64,000 nt of DNA, from positions 274,880-338,879 of the forward strand of contig NZ_JBHMFD010000013.1 in the NCBI RefSeq assembly GCF_042427575.1, given 5' to 3'. Under the pieces are notes generated by a model. It did no database searches. It was not told the DNA's origin and was given only the letters and a program-made list of their open reading frames with translations. This document shows positions 46,294 through 54,673 of this stretch, piece after piece (the stretch's first letter is position 1; the number at the start of each line of letters is the position of its first letter). Position numbers and translations under genes: made by a program. This DNA comes from Bergeyella porcorum (GTDB lineage Bacteria > Bacteroidota > Bacteroidia > Flavobacteriales > Weeksellaceae).

Positions 46294-46365
46294 GGGTAAT
46301 GGTTAATTATTAATTATTAATTGGTAATAGTGGCGTGATGCTACTACTATCATAGAAGATAAAAG

Positions 46366-46397
46366 AAAATCCGAGCGAAATCGTTCGGATTTTTTTA
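46366..46397 (+). terminator. Terminator after tyrS
   Basis: AAATCCGA and TCGGATTT pair around GCGAAATCGT, followed by a T-run. The AT-rich stretch from here to 46610 shows no gene. Confidence 0.75.
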
Positions 46398-46610
46398 TGC
46401 TTTCTTGGGTATCAGTCAAAAACTATTTACAATTTAAAAGTTTCAAAGACAATGTCTTTATAGTATCAGTATAAGATTTGTTCTGCTGATTATTCCAAAA
46501 TATTTCATTTCATTATTCTGTACCATCTTGGTATAAAACCTGCTTATCTCATTGAAATTAAAGTGTGCAAAAAGTAAAAATTAATACTAATAAATTCCAA
46601 TAATATTTTC

Positions 46611-46618
46611 TATCTTTG
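46611..46618 (+). promoter_or_regulatory. -7 element of the acidic protein gene
   Basis: TATCTTTG matches TAnnTTTG, 23 bases before the ATG at 46641. Confidence 0.6.
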
Positions 46619-46640
46619 CTAAAGTTAAAATATTAAACCA

Positions 46641-46883
46641 ATGAAATTACCAAAATTTTTATTAGCAGATAACTCTGAGTTTCCAGAAGATTTATTCGTA
46701 GTGCATACAGAGTACCCAAGATTCATCCTCAATGTAGAAGAGGAAGAAGTAGAATGGCTAGACGATTTAGAAGGTGATGATGAGGAAACTATGGCAGATG
46801 AAGCAACTAAAGTTGTAGAGCAAGCTTTCAGATTTTGTGAGGAAGAAATCGCAAAGTATGATGATGAAGACGAAGAAGAATAG
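46641..46883 (+). CDS. Small acidic hypothetical protein
   Basis: An 80-residue, strongly acidic protein with no signal peptide (MKLPKFLLADNSEFPEDLFVVHTE). Acidic runs include VEEEEVEWLDDLEGDDEE and a C-terminal YDDEDEEE. I know similar short proteins in Flavobacteria only as conserved hypotheticals. It has its own promoter element and a strong terminator, so it is a real monocistronic gene. A role in binding basic partners or metal ions is possible but not shown. Confidence 0.85.
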   Translation: MKLPKFLLADNSEFPEDLFVVHTEYPRFILNVEEEEVEWLDDLEGDDEETMADEATKVVEQAFRFCEEEIAKYDDEDEEE

Positions 46884-46906
46884 TCTATTTTAGTCTATAA
46901 AAAAAG

Positions 46907-46938
46907 AAGCCTTACAGATTTGATTTGTAAGGCTTTTT
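46907..46938. terminator. Bidirectional terminator between two convergent genes
   Basis: AAGCCTTACA and TGTAAGGCTT form a 10-bp perfect stem with T-rich sequence on both strands. It serves the acidic-protein gene and the convergent META-domain gene. Confidence 0.85.
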
Positions 46939-46944
46939 CAGTTG

Positions 46945-47349
46945 CTATTGTTTGTTAAATTTCATCAGTAAAATCTGACCTTTATACAGTGATAAAGTAT
47001 TTTCGCTTACCACATATTTATCGGCTTGCCCTAGCATACTTAGGAAGTTGCTTTCTGTAGCCATATCAGAACACGCCATTTTGGTTGTAGCCAAATTGGT
47101 TGCAGAAAAATTTCCCGCAGTAGCATCCAAAGTAACTCCTCCAAAATAACTATTGCATCCCGAATTTCCCGAGATTTTACCATTCTCTATGGAGAGTGTA
47201 GGTGTTTTTCCTTTAACAGTTTCCGCCAAAATCCATTGCGTATTGACGATGGAAGCTTGCTTACCTCCTACCTTAGAGATGGCACTTTGCACGCTGGTAC
47301 ACGCCGTAAGAATCATTGCTCCGAAAATGATTAATGCTATTTTTTTCAT
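46945..47349 (-). CDS. META domain-containing lipoprotein
   Basis: A 134-residue lipoprotein (MKKIALIIFGAMILTACTS, cysteine at residue 17) with one META/HslJ domain: NTQWILAETVKG near the start, then GNSGCNSYFGGVTLDATAG, ATTKMACSDM, and ILLMKFNKQ at the end. These motifs match the HslJ family of heat-inducible or surface proteins, whose molecular role is not known. It lies convergent to the acidic-protein gene and 35 bases downstream of pheT on the same strand. Confidence 0.88.
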   Translation of the reverse strand: MKKIALIIFGAMILTACTSVQSAISKVGGKQASIVNTQWILAETVKGKTPTLSIENGKISGNSGCNSYFGGVTLDATAGNFSATNLATTKMACSDMATESNFLSMLGQADKYVVSENTLSLYKGQILLMKFNKQ

Positions 47350-47384
47350 TTTATTTCTTTTTAAAATTAATATTTCCCCAAAAA

Positions 47385-49820
47385 TTACCCTCTCAGTTCT
47401 GCACCAAATTCTTTAGTAAAAGTCTTGATAAGGGCATTCATTACTTCAGAAATGTCTTTTTCTTCCAAAGTTTTTTCCTCGTTCAATAGTTCAAAACTCA
47501 AGGCATAAGATTTCTTACCTTCAGGAAGGTTTTTCCCTTCATAAACATCAAATAGATTAATCGCTTTAAGATATTTAGATGGATTTTTCTTAGCCGCTTG
47601 GTACAGATTGCTGTATGTAATATCTTTATCCAATAGCAATGCCAAATCTCTTCGGGTTTTGTTAAATTTTGGAATATCTACAAACTTAAAATTCTCCTTG
47701 GTTCTAAGAGATTGAGCTGCCTCCAACTCTATCTCTGCATAGAAACAATCTTGTTCTATATCAAAGTTTTTCAATAGATTAGGAGCTACTTTACCTAATC
47801 TTACCACTGTCTTTCCGCCTACTTTCAAAGCTATAGCATCAGAGAAACGCTCATCTTCTAGTGCTACTTCTTCTACAGCTACATTAAGACGCTTCAATAA
47901 AACCTGAACATAAGCCTTTAAGTGATAGAAACTGGTTTCAGATTTTGGCATCAACCAATTTTCTGCCTTCTCTCTACCGCTTACTAAAAGTGCCAATTGT
48001 TTTCTTTCCTCGTATCTGTATTTTGTTTTTACCTCTTCTGTATTGGTATTAGGATAGCGATGATAGATTTTGCCCAATTCAAAAAACTTAATATCTGCGT
48101 TCTTTCTATTGATATTATAAATGGTATTTCCTAAAAGTCCTTCTAAAAGTGAAGTTCTCATAAACGCTAAATCTCCACTCAGCGGATTAAGAAGTTTCAC
48201 AGCATTGGTCTCATCTTTTACCGTAGTGAGGGAATTATTCATCACTTCATTAAAACCATTGCTTTGTAGGGTTCTTGCCCAAGAGTTTTCCAATTCATCT
48301 TGGTCGTCAAAGCTTAGTTTCACAGGGGTAAAGGCGATTTTTTGTGGTGCTTCTATCTTATTGTATCCATAGATTCTCAGCACTTCTTCTATCACATCTA
48401 TCTCTCTGGTAACATCTGCTTTGAAGGTAGGCACAGAAAGCTCCAATCCATTTGGAATTTCATTTAAAATTTCAATTTCCAATGATTTTAAAATTTCTTT
48501 TACTTTCTCTCTGTGAATTTTTATTCCCAAAATTTGGTCTAGCATAGAATACCTTAGCACCACATAGCTTCCTTCTATTTTTTTAGGATAAAACTCCAAA
48601 AGCTCTCCCACCAGCTTTCCACCTGCCAAATCTTCTATCAATTTGATAGCGTGTGTAATGGCTGTTTTTGCATTATTAGCATCTACCCCTCTTTCAAATC
48701 TGAACGAAGCATCGGTATTAAGCCCGTGAGCCTTTGCTGCTTTTCTCACTGCAACGGGATTAAAATAGGCACTTTCCAAAAAGACGGTTTGGGTTTCAGA
48801 AGTAACACCAGAATCCGCACCTCCAAAAACTCCCGCAATACACATTGGGCGGCTATTCTCATCTTTTATCATAATCTCGGAGCCATTGAGTTTTCGCTCT
48901 ACTCCATCCAAAGTTTTGAATGAGGTTCCCGCTGCATTTACCCCTACTTTCACGGTTTTTCCTGCTATTTTATCGGCATCAAAAGCGTGTAATGGCTGTC
49001 CCAGACCGTGCAAAATATAATTGGTAATATCCACAATATTGTTGATAGGACTTAGCCCAATAGCTTCCAAGCGATTTTGCAACCACTCTGGCGAATCTTC
49101 TACCGTAACATTACCAATGACAGCCCCGATGTATCTAGGACACAGCTCTGCATCTTCTACTTCCAGCTGAAAATGATGCTCGCCCTCCCCTTCCAAAGGC
49201 AGAGAACTGAGTTTTTCAAATTCAGATTTTAGATTGTTGGTAGAAAGGTAAGCGTGCAAATCTCTGGCAACGCCGTAGTGAGACATTGCATCGGTTCGGT
49301 TGGGCGTTAATCCGATTTCAAAAACCTCATCTTTCACAATGTCAAAATATTCTGCAAACGGTTTCCCTACAACATACTTGTTCTCATCTAAAACCATTAT
49401 ACCACCGTGGTCATCACTTAGTCCCAATTCATCTTCTGCACAGATCATTCCTTGGGATTTCTCCCCACGGATTTTAGCCTCCTTTATTTCAAAGAAACTT
49501 CCATCTTTTGCGTAGATTTTAGTGCCCACCGTAGCCACTGGTACTGTCTGCCCCGCTTCTACATTGGGAGCTCCACATACAATGTCCAACACCGTTCCAT
49601 TGCCTATATCTACTGTTGTTTTTTTAAGTTTATCTGCATTGGGATGCTTCTCGCAAGTTAAAACTTTTCCTACTACAATACCTTCTAGCCCTCCTTTGAT
49701 GTTTTCAAAGGTTTCGATGCCCTCCACTTCCAAACCTATATCGGTGAGGCAATCGCCTATTTTTTCAGTTTTTAACTCCGTAGAAATAAAGTTATTAAGC
49801 CAATTTTTTGAAATTTTCAT
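47385..49820 (-). CDS. pheT: Phenylalanyl-tRNA synthetase beta subunit
   Basis: The 811-residue beta subunit of the heterotetrameric enzyme that charges tRNA-Phe. It has the N-terminal tRNA-binding domain (GIVVGKVLTCEKHPNADKLK), the B3/B4 editing domain, B5, the catalytic-like core (FMRTSLLEGLLGN) and a C-terminal ferredoxin-fold anticodon-binding domain (ALSFELLNEEKTLEEKDI). The start ISKNWLNNFI is standard. The alpha subunit gene is not adjacent. A 12-bp hairpin lies in the region upstream of the start (49847-49889), possibly regulating expression. Confidence 0.97.
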   Translation of the reverse strand: MKISKNWLNNFISTELKTEKIGDCLTDIGLEVEGIETFENIKGGLEGIVVGKVLTCEKHPNADKLKKTTVDIGNGTVLDIVCGAPNVEAGQTVPVATVGTKIYAKDGSFFEIKEAKIRGEKSQGMICAEDELGLSDDHGGIMVLDENKYVVGKPFAEYFDIVKDEVFEIGLTPNRTDAMSHYGVARDLHAYLSTNNLKSEFEKLSSLPLEGEGEHHFQLEVEDAELCPRYIGAVIGNVTVEDSPEWLQNRLEAIGLSPINNIVDITNYILHGLGQPLHAFDADKIAGKTVKVGVNAAGTSFKTLDGVERKLNGSEIMIKDENSRPMCIAGVFGGADSGVTSETQTVFLESAYFNPVAVRKAAKAHGLNTDASFRFERGVDANNAKTAITHAIKLIEDLAGGKLVGELLEFYPKKIEGSYVVLRYSMLDQILGIKIHREKVKEILKSLEIEILNEIPNGLELSVPTFKADVTREIDVIEEVLRIYGYNKIEAPQKIAFTPVKLSFDDQDELENSWARTLQSNGFNEVMNNSLTTVKDETNAVKLLNPLSGDLAFMRTSLLEGLLGNTIYNINRKNADIKFFELGKIYHRYPNTNTEEVKTKYRYEERKQLALLVSGREKAENWLMPKSETSFYHLKAYVQVLLKRLNVAVEEVALEDERFSDAIALKVGGKTVVRLGKVAPNLLKNFDIEQDCFYAEIELEAAQSLRTKENFKFVDIPKFNKTRRDLALLLDKDITYSNLYQAAKKNPSKYLKAINLFDVYEGKNLPEGKKSYALSFELLNEEKTLEEKDISEVMNALIKTFTKEFGAELRG

Positions 49821-49846
49821 TTTATCAAAATTTATTTATCAATCCT

Positions 49847-49889
49847 CATTGGTGGTAACGCTTCTCTTAGGATAATTTACCCACCAATG
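49847..49889 (-). promoter_or_regulatory. Inverted repeat in the pheT leader
   Basis: CATTGGTGGTAA and TTAC(C)CACCAATG form a 12-bp stem with one bulged base and an 18-base loop, between the presumed promoter and the pheT ATG. No T-run follows, so it is not a simple terminator. Confidence 0.5.
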
Positions 49890-49965
49890 GTAAGTTGCAA
49901 ATATCGTGATTTTTATAGAAATGATGAAGTTTTAAACCATCAAATCAGTTCTTTGTTCATAAAAA

Positions 49966-49992
49966 AGAGACCTGAAATAAGTTCAAGTCTCT
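49966..49992 (-). terminator. Terminator after dnaN
   Basis: On the minus strand AGAGAC...GTCTCT with an inner TTGAA/TTCA pairing is followed by six T. Confidence 0.75.
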
Positions 49993-50019
49993 GGTATAAA
50001 AAGTGGATAATTCATTCCA

Positions 50020-51147
50020 TTACAATCCTATCACAGGCATAGATAGCATCAGAAGGTGTTCGTTTTCTTCCAAGCCATCTACGGGCTCTATAATACCTGG
50101 ACGGTTGGACTGCGACATCTTCATCGTAATATCATCTGCCCCGAGTATAGCCAACATCTCTGATAAAAACTTAGAACTGAACCCAATATTGATGTCTTCC
50201 CCGTTATAATCACAAGGTACTTGCATATCTGCTTTGTTAGCATATTCTGTATCTTCTGCGTGAAGGTGAAGAATGTTCCCAGAAAGCTTAAAACGTACCT
50301 GATTGGTAGATTTATTAGACATAATAGAAGCTCTTTTAATGGCGTTGAGCAGCAAACTTCTATTAATGGTAAGCACATTAGGGTTTTCCTTTGGAATTAC
50401 CGCTAGGTAATTAGGATATTTACCATCTATCAAGCGGCAAATCCAGATATTATTCCCAAAAGTAAACTTCGCCATATTTTCGCTGAACTCAATCACCACA
50501 TCATCTGCCGAGTTTGCCAATATATTTTTAAAAATATTCAAAGGTTTTTTCGGCATAATGAATTCCATTGGCTCTGCTTTCAAATCGGTTCTTTTATACA
50601 CCACCAAACGATGAGAATCCGTAGAAACAAAATTGGTCTCTTCCTCACCAAACTGGAATAAAACCCCCGTCATCACTGGTCTAAGAGAATCATTAGAAGT
50701 TGCAAAAAGTGTATTAGCCAAAGCCTCAGAAAGAATCCCCGATGGAATGGTAACACTCTGTGCTGTATCAAACTCTGGTAGCTCTGGATAATCTTCTGCA
50801 TTGTCCAATGCTACTGCAAAGCTGTCTCTTTCATCCAAAATTTCCAATAGACTTCCTGTTCCTTCTTCATTAGGCTTCACAGAAAGCGTTAGCGGTTGTT
50901 CATTGTATGTTTTCACGAAGTCTTGCATAATCTTCGCAGGAACGGCAAATTTCCCTGTATCCTCAGACATCACTTCCAAAGAAGTAATCAATGTGGTTTC
51001 GCCATCAGACGCCGTGATTTTCAAGTTTTTTTCTTCTAATTCAAAAAGGTAATTTTCCAGAATAGGACGCGATTGCGAACTTGAAATCACTCCACTTACT
51101 GTCTGTAAGGCTTTCTGCAAATCACCACTAGAAACTATAAATCTCAT
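50020..51147 (-). CDS. dnaN: DNA polymerase III beta sliding clamp
   Basis: A 375-residue sliding clamp that tethers the replicative polymerase to DNA. Three clamp subdomains are visible: SSGDLQKALQTVSGVI at the start, ASDGETTLITS, then VSTDSHRLVVYK, and the C-terminal MLSMPVIGL-like end (LLMLSMPVIGL), which is the conserved partner-binding face. No dnaA or recF gene is next to it, as is usual in Flavobacteria. It has a promoter at 51166-51199 and its own terminator. Confidence 0.97.
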   Translation of the reverse strand: MRFIVSSGDLQKALQTVSGVISSSQSRPILENYLFELEEKNLKITASDGETTLITSLEVMSEDTGKFAVPAKIMQDFVKTYNEQPLTLSVKPNEEGTGSLLEILDERDSFAVALDNAEDYPELPEFDTAQSVTIPSGILSEALANTLFATSNDSLRPVMTGVLFQFGEEETNFVSTDSHRLVVYKRTDLKAEPMEFIMPKKPLNIFKNILANSADDVVIEFSENMAKFTFGNNIWICRLIDGKYPNYLAVIPKENPNVLTINRSLLLNAIKRASIMSNKSTNQVRFKLSGNILHLHAEDTEYANKADMQVPCDYNGEDINIGFSSKFLSEMLAILGADDITMKMSQSNRPGIIEPVDGLEENEHLLMLSMPVIGL

Positions 51148-51165
51148 AATAAGAAATAATTTTTA

Positions 51166-51199
51166 CAAATATAGGAATTTGATAACTAATAATAACAAA
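51166..51199 (-). promoter_or_regulatory. dnaN promoter
   Basis: On the minus strand TTTG (51199-51196), 22 bases and TATATTTG (51173-51166) match the Bacteroidetes pattern, 19 bases before the ATG. Confidence 0.6.
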
Positions 51200-51307
51200 C
51201 ATTATTGAGATTTTTTTAAACCTAAAATTGAAAAACAATCATTAACGATATCCTGAACACTCATAACAGCTCGTTTTGAGAAGTAAAAAAACATCTAAAA
51301 AAATGGC

Positions 51308-51315
51308 TACCTTTG
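51308..51315 (+). promoter_or_regulatory. -7 element of the diacylglycerol kinase gene
   Basis: TACCTTTG matches TAnnTTTG and ends 7 bases before the ATG at 51322, suggesting a leaderless or near-leaderless transcript. Confidence 0.55.
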
Positions 51316-51321
51316 TATCCT

Positions 51322-51675
51322 ATGAAAAAGCCTCCTTTCTACAAGAGTTTGCAATATGCCATAAAAGGAATTCTGAGCATCATACGCACGGAACGAAATT
51401 TCCAATACCACCTTTTAGGTTTGCTGCTCAATTTATTTCTTATCGTGGTTCTTCAGCTTACCTCTACAGATACTGCCTTGATTATCTTAGCGTGTTTTGC
51501 TGTATTGGTAACAGAAATGCTGAACACGGCTATCGAAAAAATTTGCGATTTTATAGAGCCTAACTTCAATCCCAAAATTGGCTTCATCAAAGATTTGGCG
51601 GCTGGTGCTGTACTGCTTGCTACCATTGGAGCCATCGCTGTGGGCGTTTTGGTGTATTGGAGGTATCTGTACTAA
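51322..51675 (+). CDS. Diacylglycerol/undecaprenol kinase family protein
   Basis: A 117-residue integral membrane kinase of the small DAGK_prokar family, which phosphorylates diacylglycerol or undecaprenol for lipid recycling. The signature EMLNTAIEKICDFIEP is intact, with the conserved glutamates of the active site. The sequence YHLLGLLLNLFLIVVLQL provides a membrane helix, as do ALIILACFAVLV and AAGAVLLATIGAIAVGVLVYW. A TTG at 51313 would lie inside the -7 element, so the ATG at 51322 (MKKPPFYKSLQYA) is chosen. Octamer word repeats begin directly after the stop. Confidence 0.92.
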   Translation: MKKPPFYKSLQYAIKGILSIIRTERNFQYHLLGLLLNLFLIVVLQLTSTDTALIILACFAVLVTEMLNTAIEKICDFIEPNFNPKIGFIKDLAAGAVLLATIGAIAVGVLVYWRYLY

Positions 51676-51832
51676 TGTACCGATGTACTAATGTAACAAT
51701 GTAACAATGTAGCAATGCAATAGTCTAGCAGTGTATCTACTAATGTACCGATGTACTAATCAATATAACAACTACTACCGCCGTATCAATATAATACCAC
51801 CACCCTACATTGGTACATTGATACATTTTTTC
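51671..51832. repeat. Octanucleotide word arrays with an inverted part
   Basis: AATGTACC/GATGTACT/AATGTAAC words (51671-51765) are followed, after an ACTACTACC-type stretch, by the complementary words TACATTGGTACATTGATACA (51812-51831). The two parts can pair into a long imperfect hairpin. Confidence 0.7.
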
Positions 51833-51892
51833 AAACTTTTCTCTTGCAAGATTGAGTTTTTTTTTTGCAAAAAGTTTTTAAATATTTCACAA

Positions 51893-52351
51893 ATGAAAAA
51901 ATTAATTTTATTTTCTATGGCTACCCTCAGCCTTACAGCGTGTAAAAGAGATGATGACAACACTACTGCAGAGCCTTCCATCGTAGGAACTTGGAACTCT
52001 AGCAAATATGTTATCTATAGTGGAAAAGACAAAAGTATCCTTAAGGAAGAACCCGCAACAGCTTGTGATGCTAAAGACACTATGATTTTCACTTCTGATA
52101 AAAAAGTATCCGATACCTACTACACCGAGAGCAATGGTACTTGCGTAGAAAATGGTACAGATGCAGGCACTTATTCTTATGATGCTACCACCAAAAAACT
52201 CATCTTTCACTGGAGTGGCAATACCACACCCGGCACTGTGGATGTTCTAAAACTCACTGAAAAAGAATTCGAATTTGTAGATGAAGACTTCGATTATAAT
52301 AATGATGGTGTAGACGACATCCATACTGCTATCTATACAAGAGTTAAATAA
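51893..52351 (+). CDS. Lipocalin-like lipoprotein
   Basis: A 152-residue lipoprotein (MKKLILFSMATLSLTACKRD, cysteine at residue 17). The mature part opens PSIVGTWNSSKYVIYSGKD and has a GTYSYDATTKKLIFHWSGN strand, as in the lipocalin-like family of Bacteroidetes lipoproteins, which start with a GTW motif. Ligand unknown. The open frame reaches back to 51731, but that part consists of word repeats. A terminator hairpin follows the stop. Confidence 0.82.
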   Translation: MKKLILFSMATLSLTACKRDDDNTTAEPSIVGTWNSSKYVIYSGKDKSILKEEPATACDAKDTMIFTSDKKVSDTYYTESNGTCVENGTDAGTYSYDATTKKLIFHWSGNTTPGTVDVLKLTEKEFEFVDEDFDYNNDGVDDIHTAIYTRVK

Positions 52352-52372
52352 CAACTATCTCAATTGATATTC

Positions 52373-52400
52373 ACCACGGGCGTTGGCTCGTGGTTTTTTA
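52373..52400 (+). terminator. Terminator after the lipocalin-like gene
   Basis: ACCACG and CGTGGT pair around 10 bases and are followed by TTTTTA. Confidence 0.7.
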
Positions 52401-52412
52401 TTTTCCATTAGC

Positions 52413-52602
52413 CATTTCACCTCGGGGGAAGCTTCGGGCAATTGCTCAAACCTCATTTCACCTCGGGGGAGGCTTCGAGCAATTGCTCAAACCTCATTTC
52501 ACCTCGGGGGAGGCTTCGGGCAATTGCTCAAACCTCATTTCACCTCGGGGGAAGCTTCGGGCAAATGATTTTTTGCCGCTTCATCACGGGGGAAGCTTCG
52601 GG
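52413..52602. repeat. GC-rich 41-bp tandem repeat, about four copies plus a partial one
   Basis: Units start at 52413, 52454, 52495 and 52536, exactly 41 bases apart, with a degenerate copy of the core at 52580-52602. A unit reads CATTTCACCTCGGGGGAGG, then CTTCGGGCAATTGCTCAAAC. Each has short palindromes (GAAGCTTC, GCAATTGC). Open frames across it follow the period and are not genes. Sequence from 52603 to 52680 is AT-rich with nothing visible. Confidence 0.9.
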
Positions 52603-52680
52603 GTTTTTATTCAGAGATAATTATGCTAGATTTTTATAAAAATAAATAAAAAAACAACATTATTTTTTGAATATCAAAAA

Positions 52681-52718
52681 AAACTTCCTTTCAAAAATCG
52701 TTCTGAAAGGAAGTTTTT
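52681..52718. terminator. Terminator of lysS
   Basis: AAACTTCCTTTCA and its perfect reverse complement surround 10 bases; T-runs occur on both sides, the longer one on the minus strand. Confidence 0.82.
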
Positions 52719-52739
52719 AATCTATAATTATTATACGAT

Positions 52740-52786
52740 TGCTACACCGCTATATTGTTACATTGGTACATTGTTACACTAGCACT
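52740..52786. repeat. Octanucleotide word array at the lysS 3' end
   Basis: On the minus strand GTGTAACAATGTACCAATGT repeats the AATGTANC word also seen at 44448 and 51671. Confidence 0.65.
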
Positions 52787-54482
52787 ACACCAACGCCATC
52801 AGCAGCACCTCGTTTATTTTTTCCACTTTTACGATGTTATTTTTCGTAAGATTTTTGGTGGCTTTATCCCATTTCTTTCCAGAAAGGTCAGATTTGGTTT
52901 TCACCACGCTCAGTTCCATAGGCTCTGATTGCGAAGAAAGAATATCCACAATGCGTTTTTCATCTTCATTGAGTTCAAAACTTGGAGCCGCCTTCTCTGG
53001 CTTCATCTGTGGGAAGAATAGCACCTCTTGGATGGAAGCATTATTGGTAAGGAACATTATCAGCCTATCCATACCGATGCCCAGACCTGCCGTTGGTGGC
53101 ATACCGTATTCCAATGCACGGAGGAAATCTTGGTCTATGAACATTGCCTCATCATCGCCCTTTTCAGAGAGTTTTAGCTGTTCTTCGAAGCGTTCTCTTT
53201 GGTCGATAGGGTCGTTCAATTCTGAATACGCATTGGCAATTTCCTTACCGCAAACCATCAGCTCAAAGCGTTCTGTAAGCCCTTCTTTGCTTCGGTGTTT
53301 TTTAGTAAGTGGCGACATCTCGATAGGATAATCTGTAATAAATGTTGGCTGAATGAAGTTGCCCTCGCATTTCTCTCCAAAAATCTCATCAATCAGTTTC
53401 CCTTTCCCCATTGTATCATCTACTTCTATGCCGATAGATTTTGCAAAATCTCTCAGCTCTTCTTCCGTTTTCCCAGTGATGTCAAATCCTGTAAACTTCA
53501 AGATGGCATCCGTCATAGAAATTCTTGGATATGGTGCTTTCCAATTGATGGTATGCTCGCCAAATTGAGATTCGGTAGTACCATTCACTTGTAGTGCTAC
53601 GAACTCCAAAAGCTTTTCTGTGAAATCCATCATCCAATTGTAGTCTTTATAAGCCACATAGATTTCCATTGCGGTAAATTCTGGGTTGTGCGTTCTATCC
53701 ATTCCCTCGTTTCGGAAGTTTTTAGAAAACTCATACACCCCATCAAAACCACCTACAATTAATCTTTTCAGATAAAGCTCATTGGCAATTCTCAGATAAA
53801 GTGGAATATCCAAAGCGTTGTGATGCGTGATGAAAGGTCTTGCCGCTGCACCTCCTGGTATGGACTGCAAGATAGGCGTTTCTACCTCGAAGTAACCTGC
53901 TTCATTGAAGAACTGACGCATCGCATTGAACATTTTGGTTCTCTTCACAAAAACCTCTTTCACCTGCGGATTCACGGTTAAATCCACATAACGCTGTCTG
54001 TATCTCAGTTCAGGGTCGTTAAAGGCATCGTGCACCACGCCATTTTCATCGGTTTTAGCTTGTGGCAATGGTCTGAGCGACTTAGTAAGTAGCGTGAAGT
54101 GTTTCACCATCACTGTCATCTCTCCCACTTGAGTTTTAAAAAGCTCCCCTTCGATACCGATGATATCACCAATATCTAAAAGATGCTTGTAAACCTCGTT
54201 GTAAAGCTCTTTGTCTTCCCCTGGGCAAATCTCATCACGATTGAAATACACCTGAATTTTTCCTTCTGCATCTTGCAATTCTGCAAAGGAGGCTTTCCCT
54301 TGTATTCTTCGGGACATCAGGCGACCTGCCAATTTTACTTTTTTCCCTTCCTCGAAATTATTTTTGATAGACTGTGTAGTGTCAGTAATGGTATATTCAT
54401 CTGCTGGAAAGGCATTGATACCCATTTGGGTCAATTTTTCCAGTTTTTCTCTTCGGATAATCTCCTGTTCTGATAGTTGCAT
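52785..54482 (-). CDS. lysS: Lysyl-tRNA synthetase, class II
   Basis: A 565-residue class II synthetase. An N-terminal OB-fold anticodon-binding domain (VKLAGRLMSRRIQGKASFAELQD region) precedes the catalytic core: motif 1 (VEVETPILQSIPGGAAARPF), motif 2 (FSKNFRNEGMDRTHNPEFT) and motif 3 (GLGIGMDRLIMFLTN). About 60 extra residues at the C-terminus (from FELNEDEKRIVDIL) form a small extension typical of Bacteroidetes LysS. It is divergent from lipB. Confidence 0.97.
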   Translation of the reverse strand: MQLSEQEIIRREKLEKLTQMGINAFPADEYTITDTTQSIKNNFEEGKKVKLAGRLMSRRIQGKASFAELQDAEGKIQVYFNRDEICPGEDKELYNEVYKHLLDIGDIIGIEGELFKTQVGEMTVMVKHFTLLTKSLRPLPQAKTDENGVVHDAFNDPELRYRQRYVDLTVNPQVKEVFVKRTKMFNAMRQFFNEAGYFEVETPILQSIPGGAAARPFITHHNALDIPLYLRIANELYLKRLIVGGFDGVYEFSKNFRNEGMDRTHNPEFTAMEIYVAYKDYNWMMDFTEKLLEFVALQVNGTTESQFGEHTINWKAPYPRISMTDAILKFTGFDITGKTEEELRDFAKSIGIEVDDTMGKGKLIDEIFGEKCEGNFIQPTFITDYPIEMSPLTKKHRSKEGLTERFELMVCGKEIANAYSELNDPIDQRERFEEQLKLSEKGDDEAMFIDQDFLRALEYGMPPTAGLGIGMDRLIMFLTNNASIQEVLFFPQMKPEKAAPSFELNEDEKRIVDILSSQSEPMELSVVKTKSDLSGKKWDKATKNLTKNNIVKVEKINEVLLMALV

Positions 54483-54577
54483 ATTCTATTTCCTTAAATG
54501 AAAGTGCAAAAGTACGGATTTTTAACAAAAATGAATTGGAATCAATGGTTTTCATTTCAAAAAGTGGTAACCTATTC

Positions 54578-54607
54578 TTTGCATAGTAATTAAATTTAGT
54601 ATTTTTG
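54578..54607 (+). promoter_or_regulatory. lipB promoter
   Basis: TTTG (54578-54581), 18 bases, then TATTTTTG (54600-54607): a full Bacteroidetes promoter. The predicted untranslated leader is about 60 bases. Confidence 0.7.
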
Positions 54608-54673
54608 CTCATCTATTATTCAGCTTTTGAAGATGAAAAGAATATCAGAAGCTTAATTTAAATACACTCAAAA

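Noticed and set aside
49286..49661. Plus-strand frames antisense to pheT
   Set aside because: Shadows of the pheT reading frame with no promoter and no domain.
51731..51892. N-terminal extension of the lipocalin-like lipoprotein
   Set aside because: It is translated octamer repeat; the lipoprotein signal begins at 51893.
52383..52639. Three overlapping plus-strand frames of 61-76 codons
   Set aside because: They only reflect the 41-bp tandem repeat, whose length is not a multiple of three, so the three frames give permuted copies of the same peptide.
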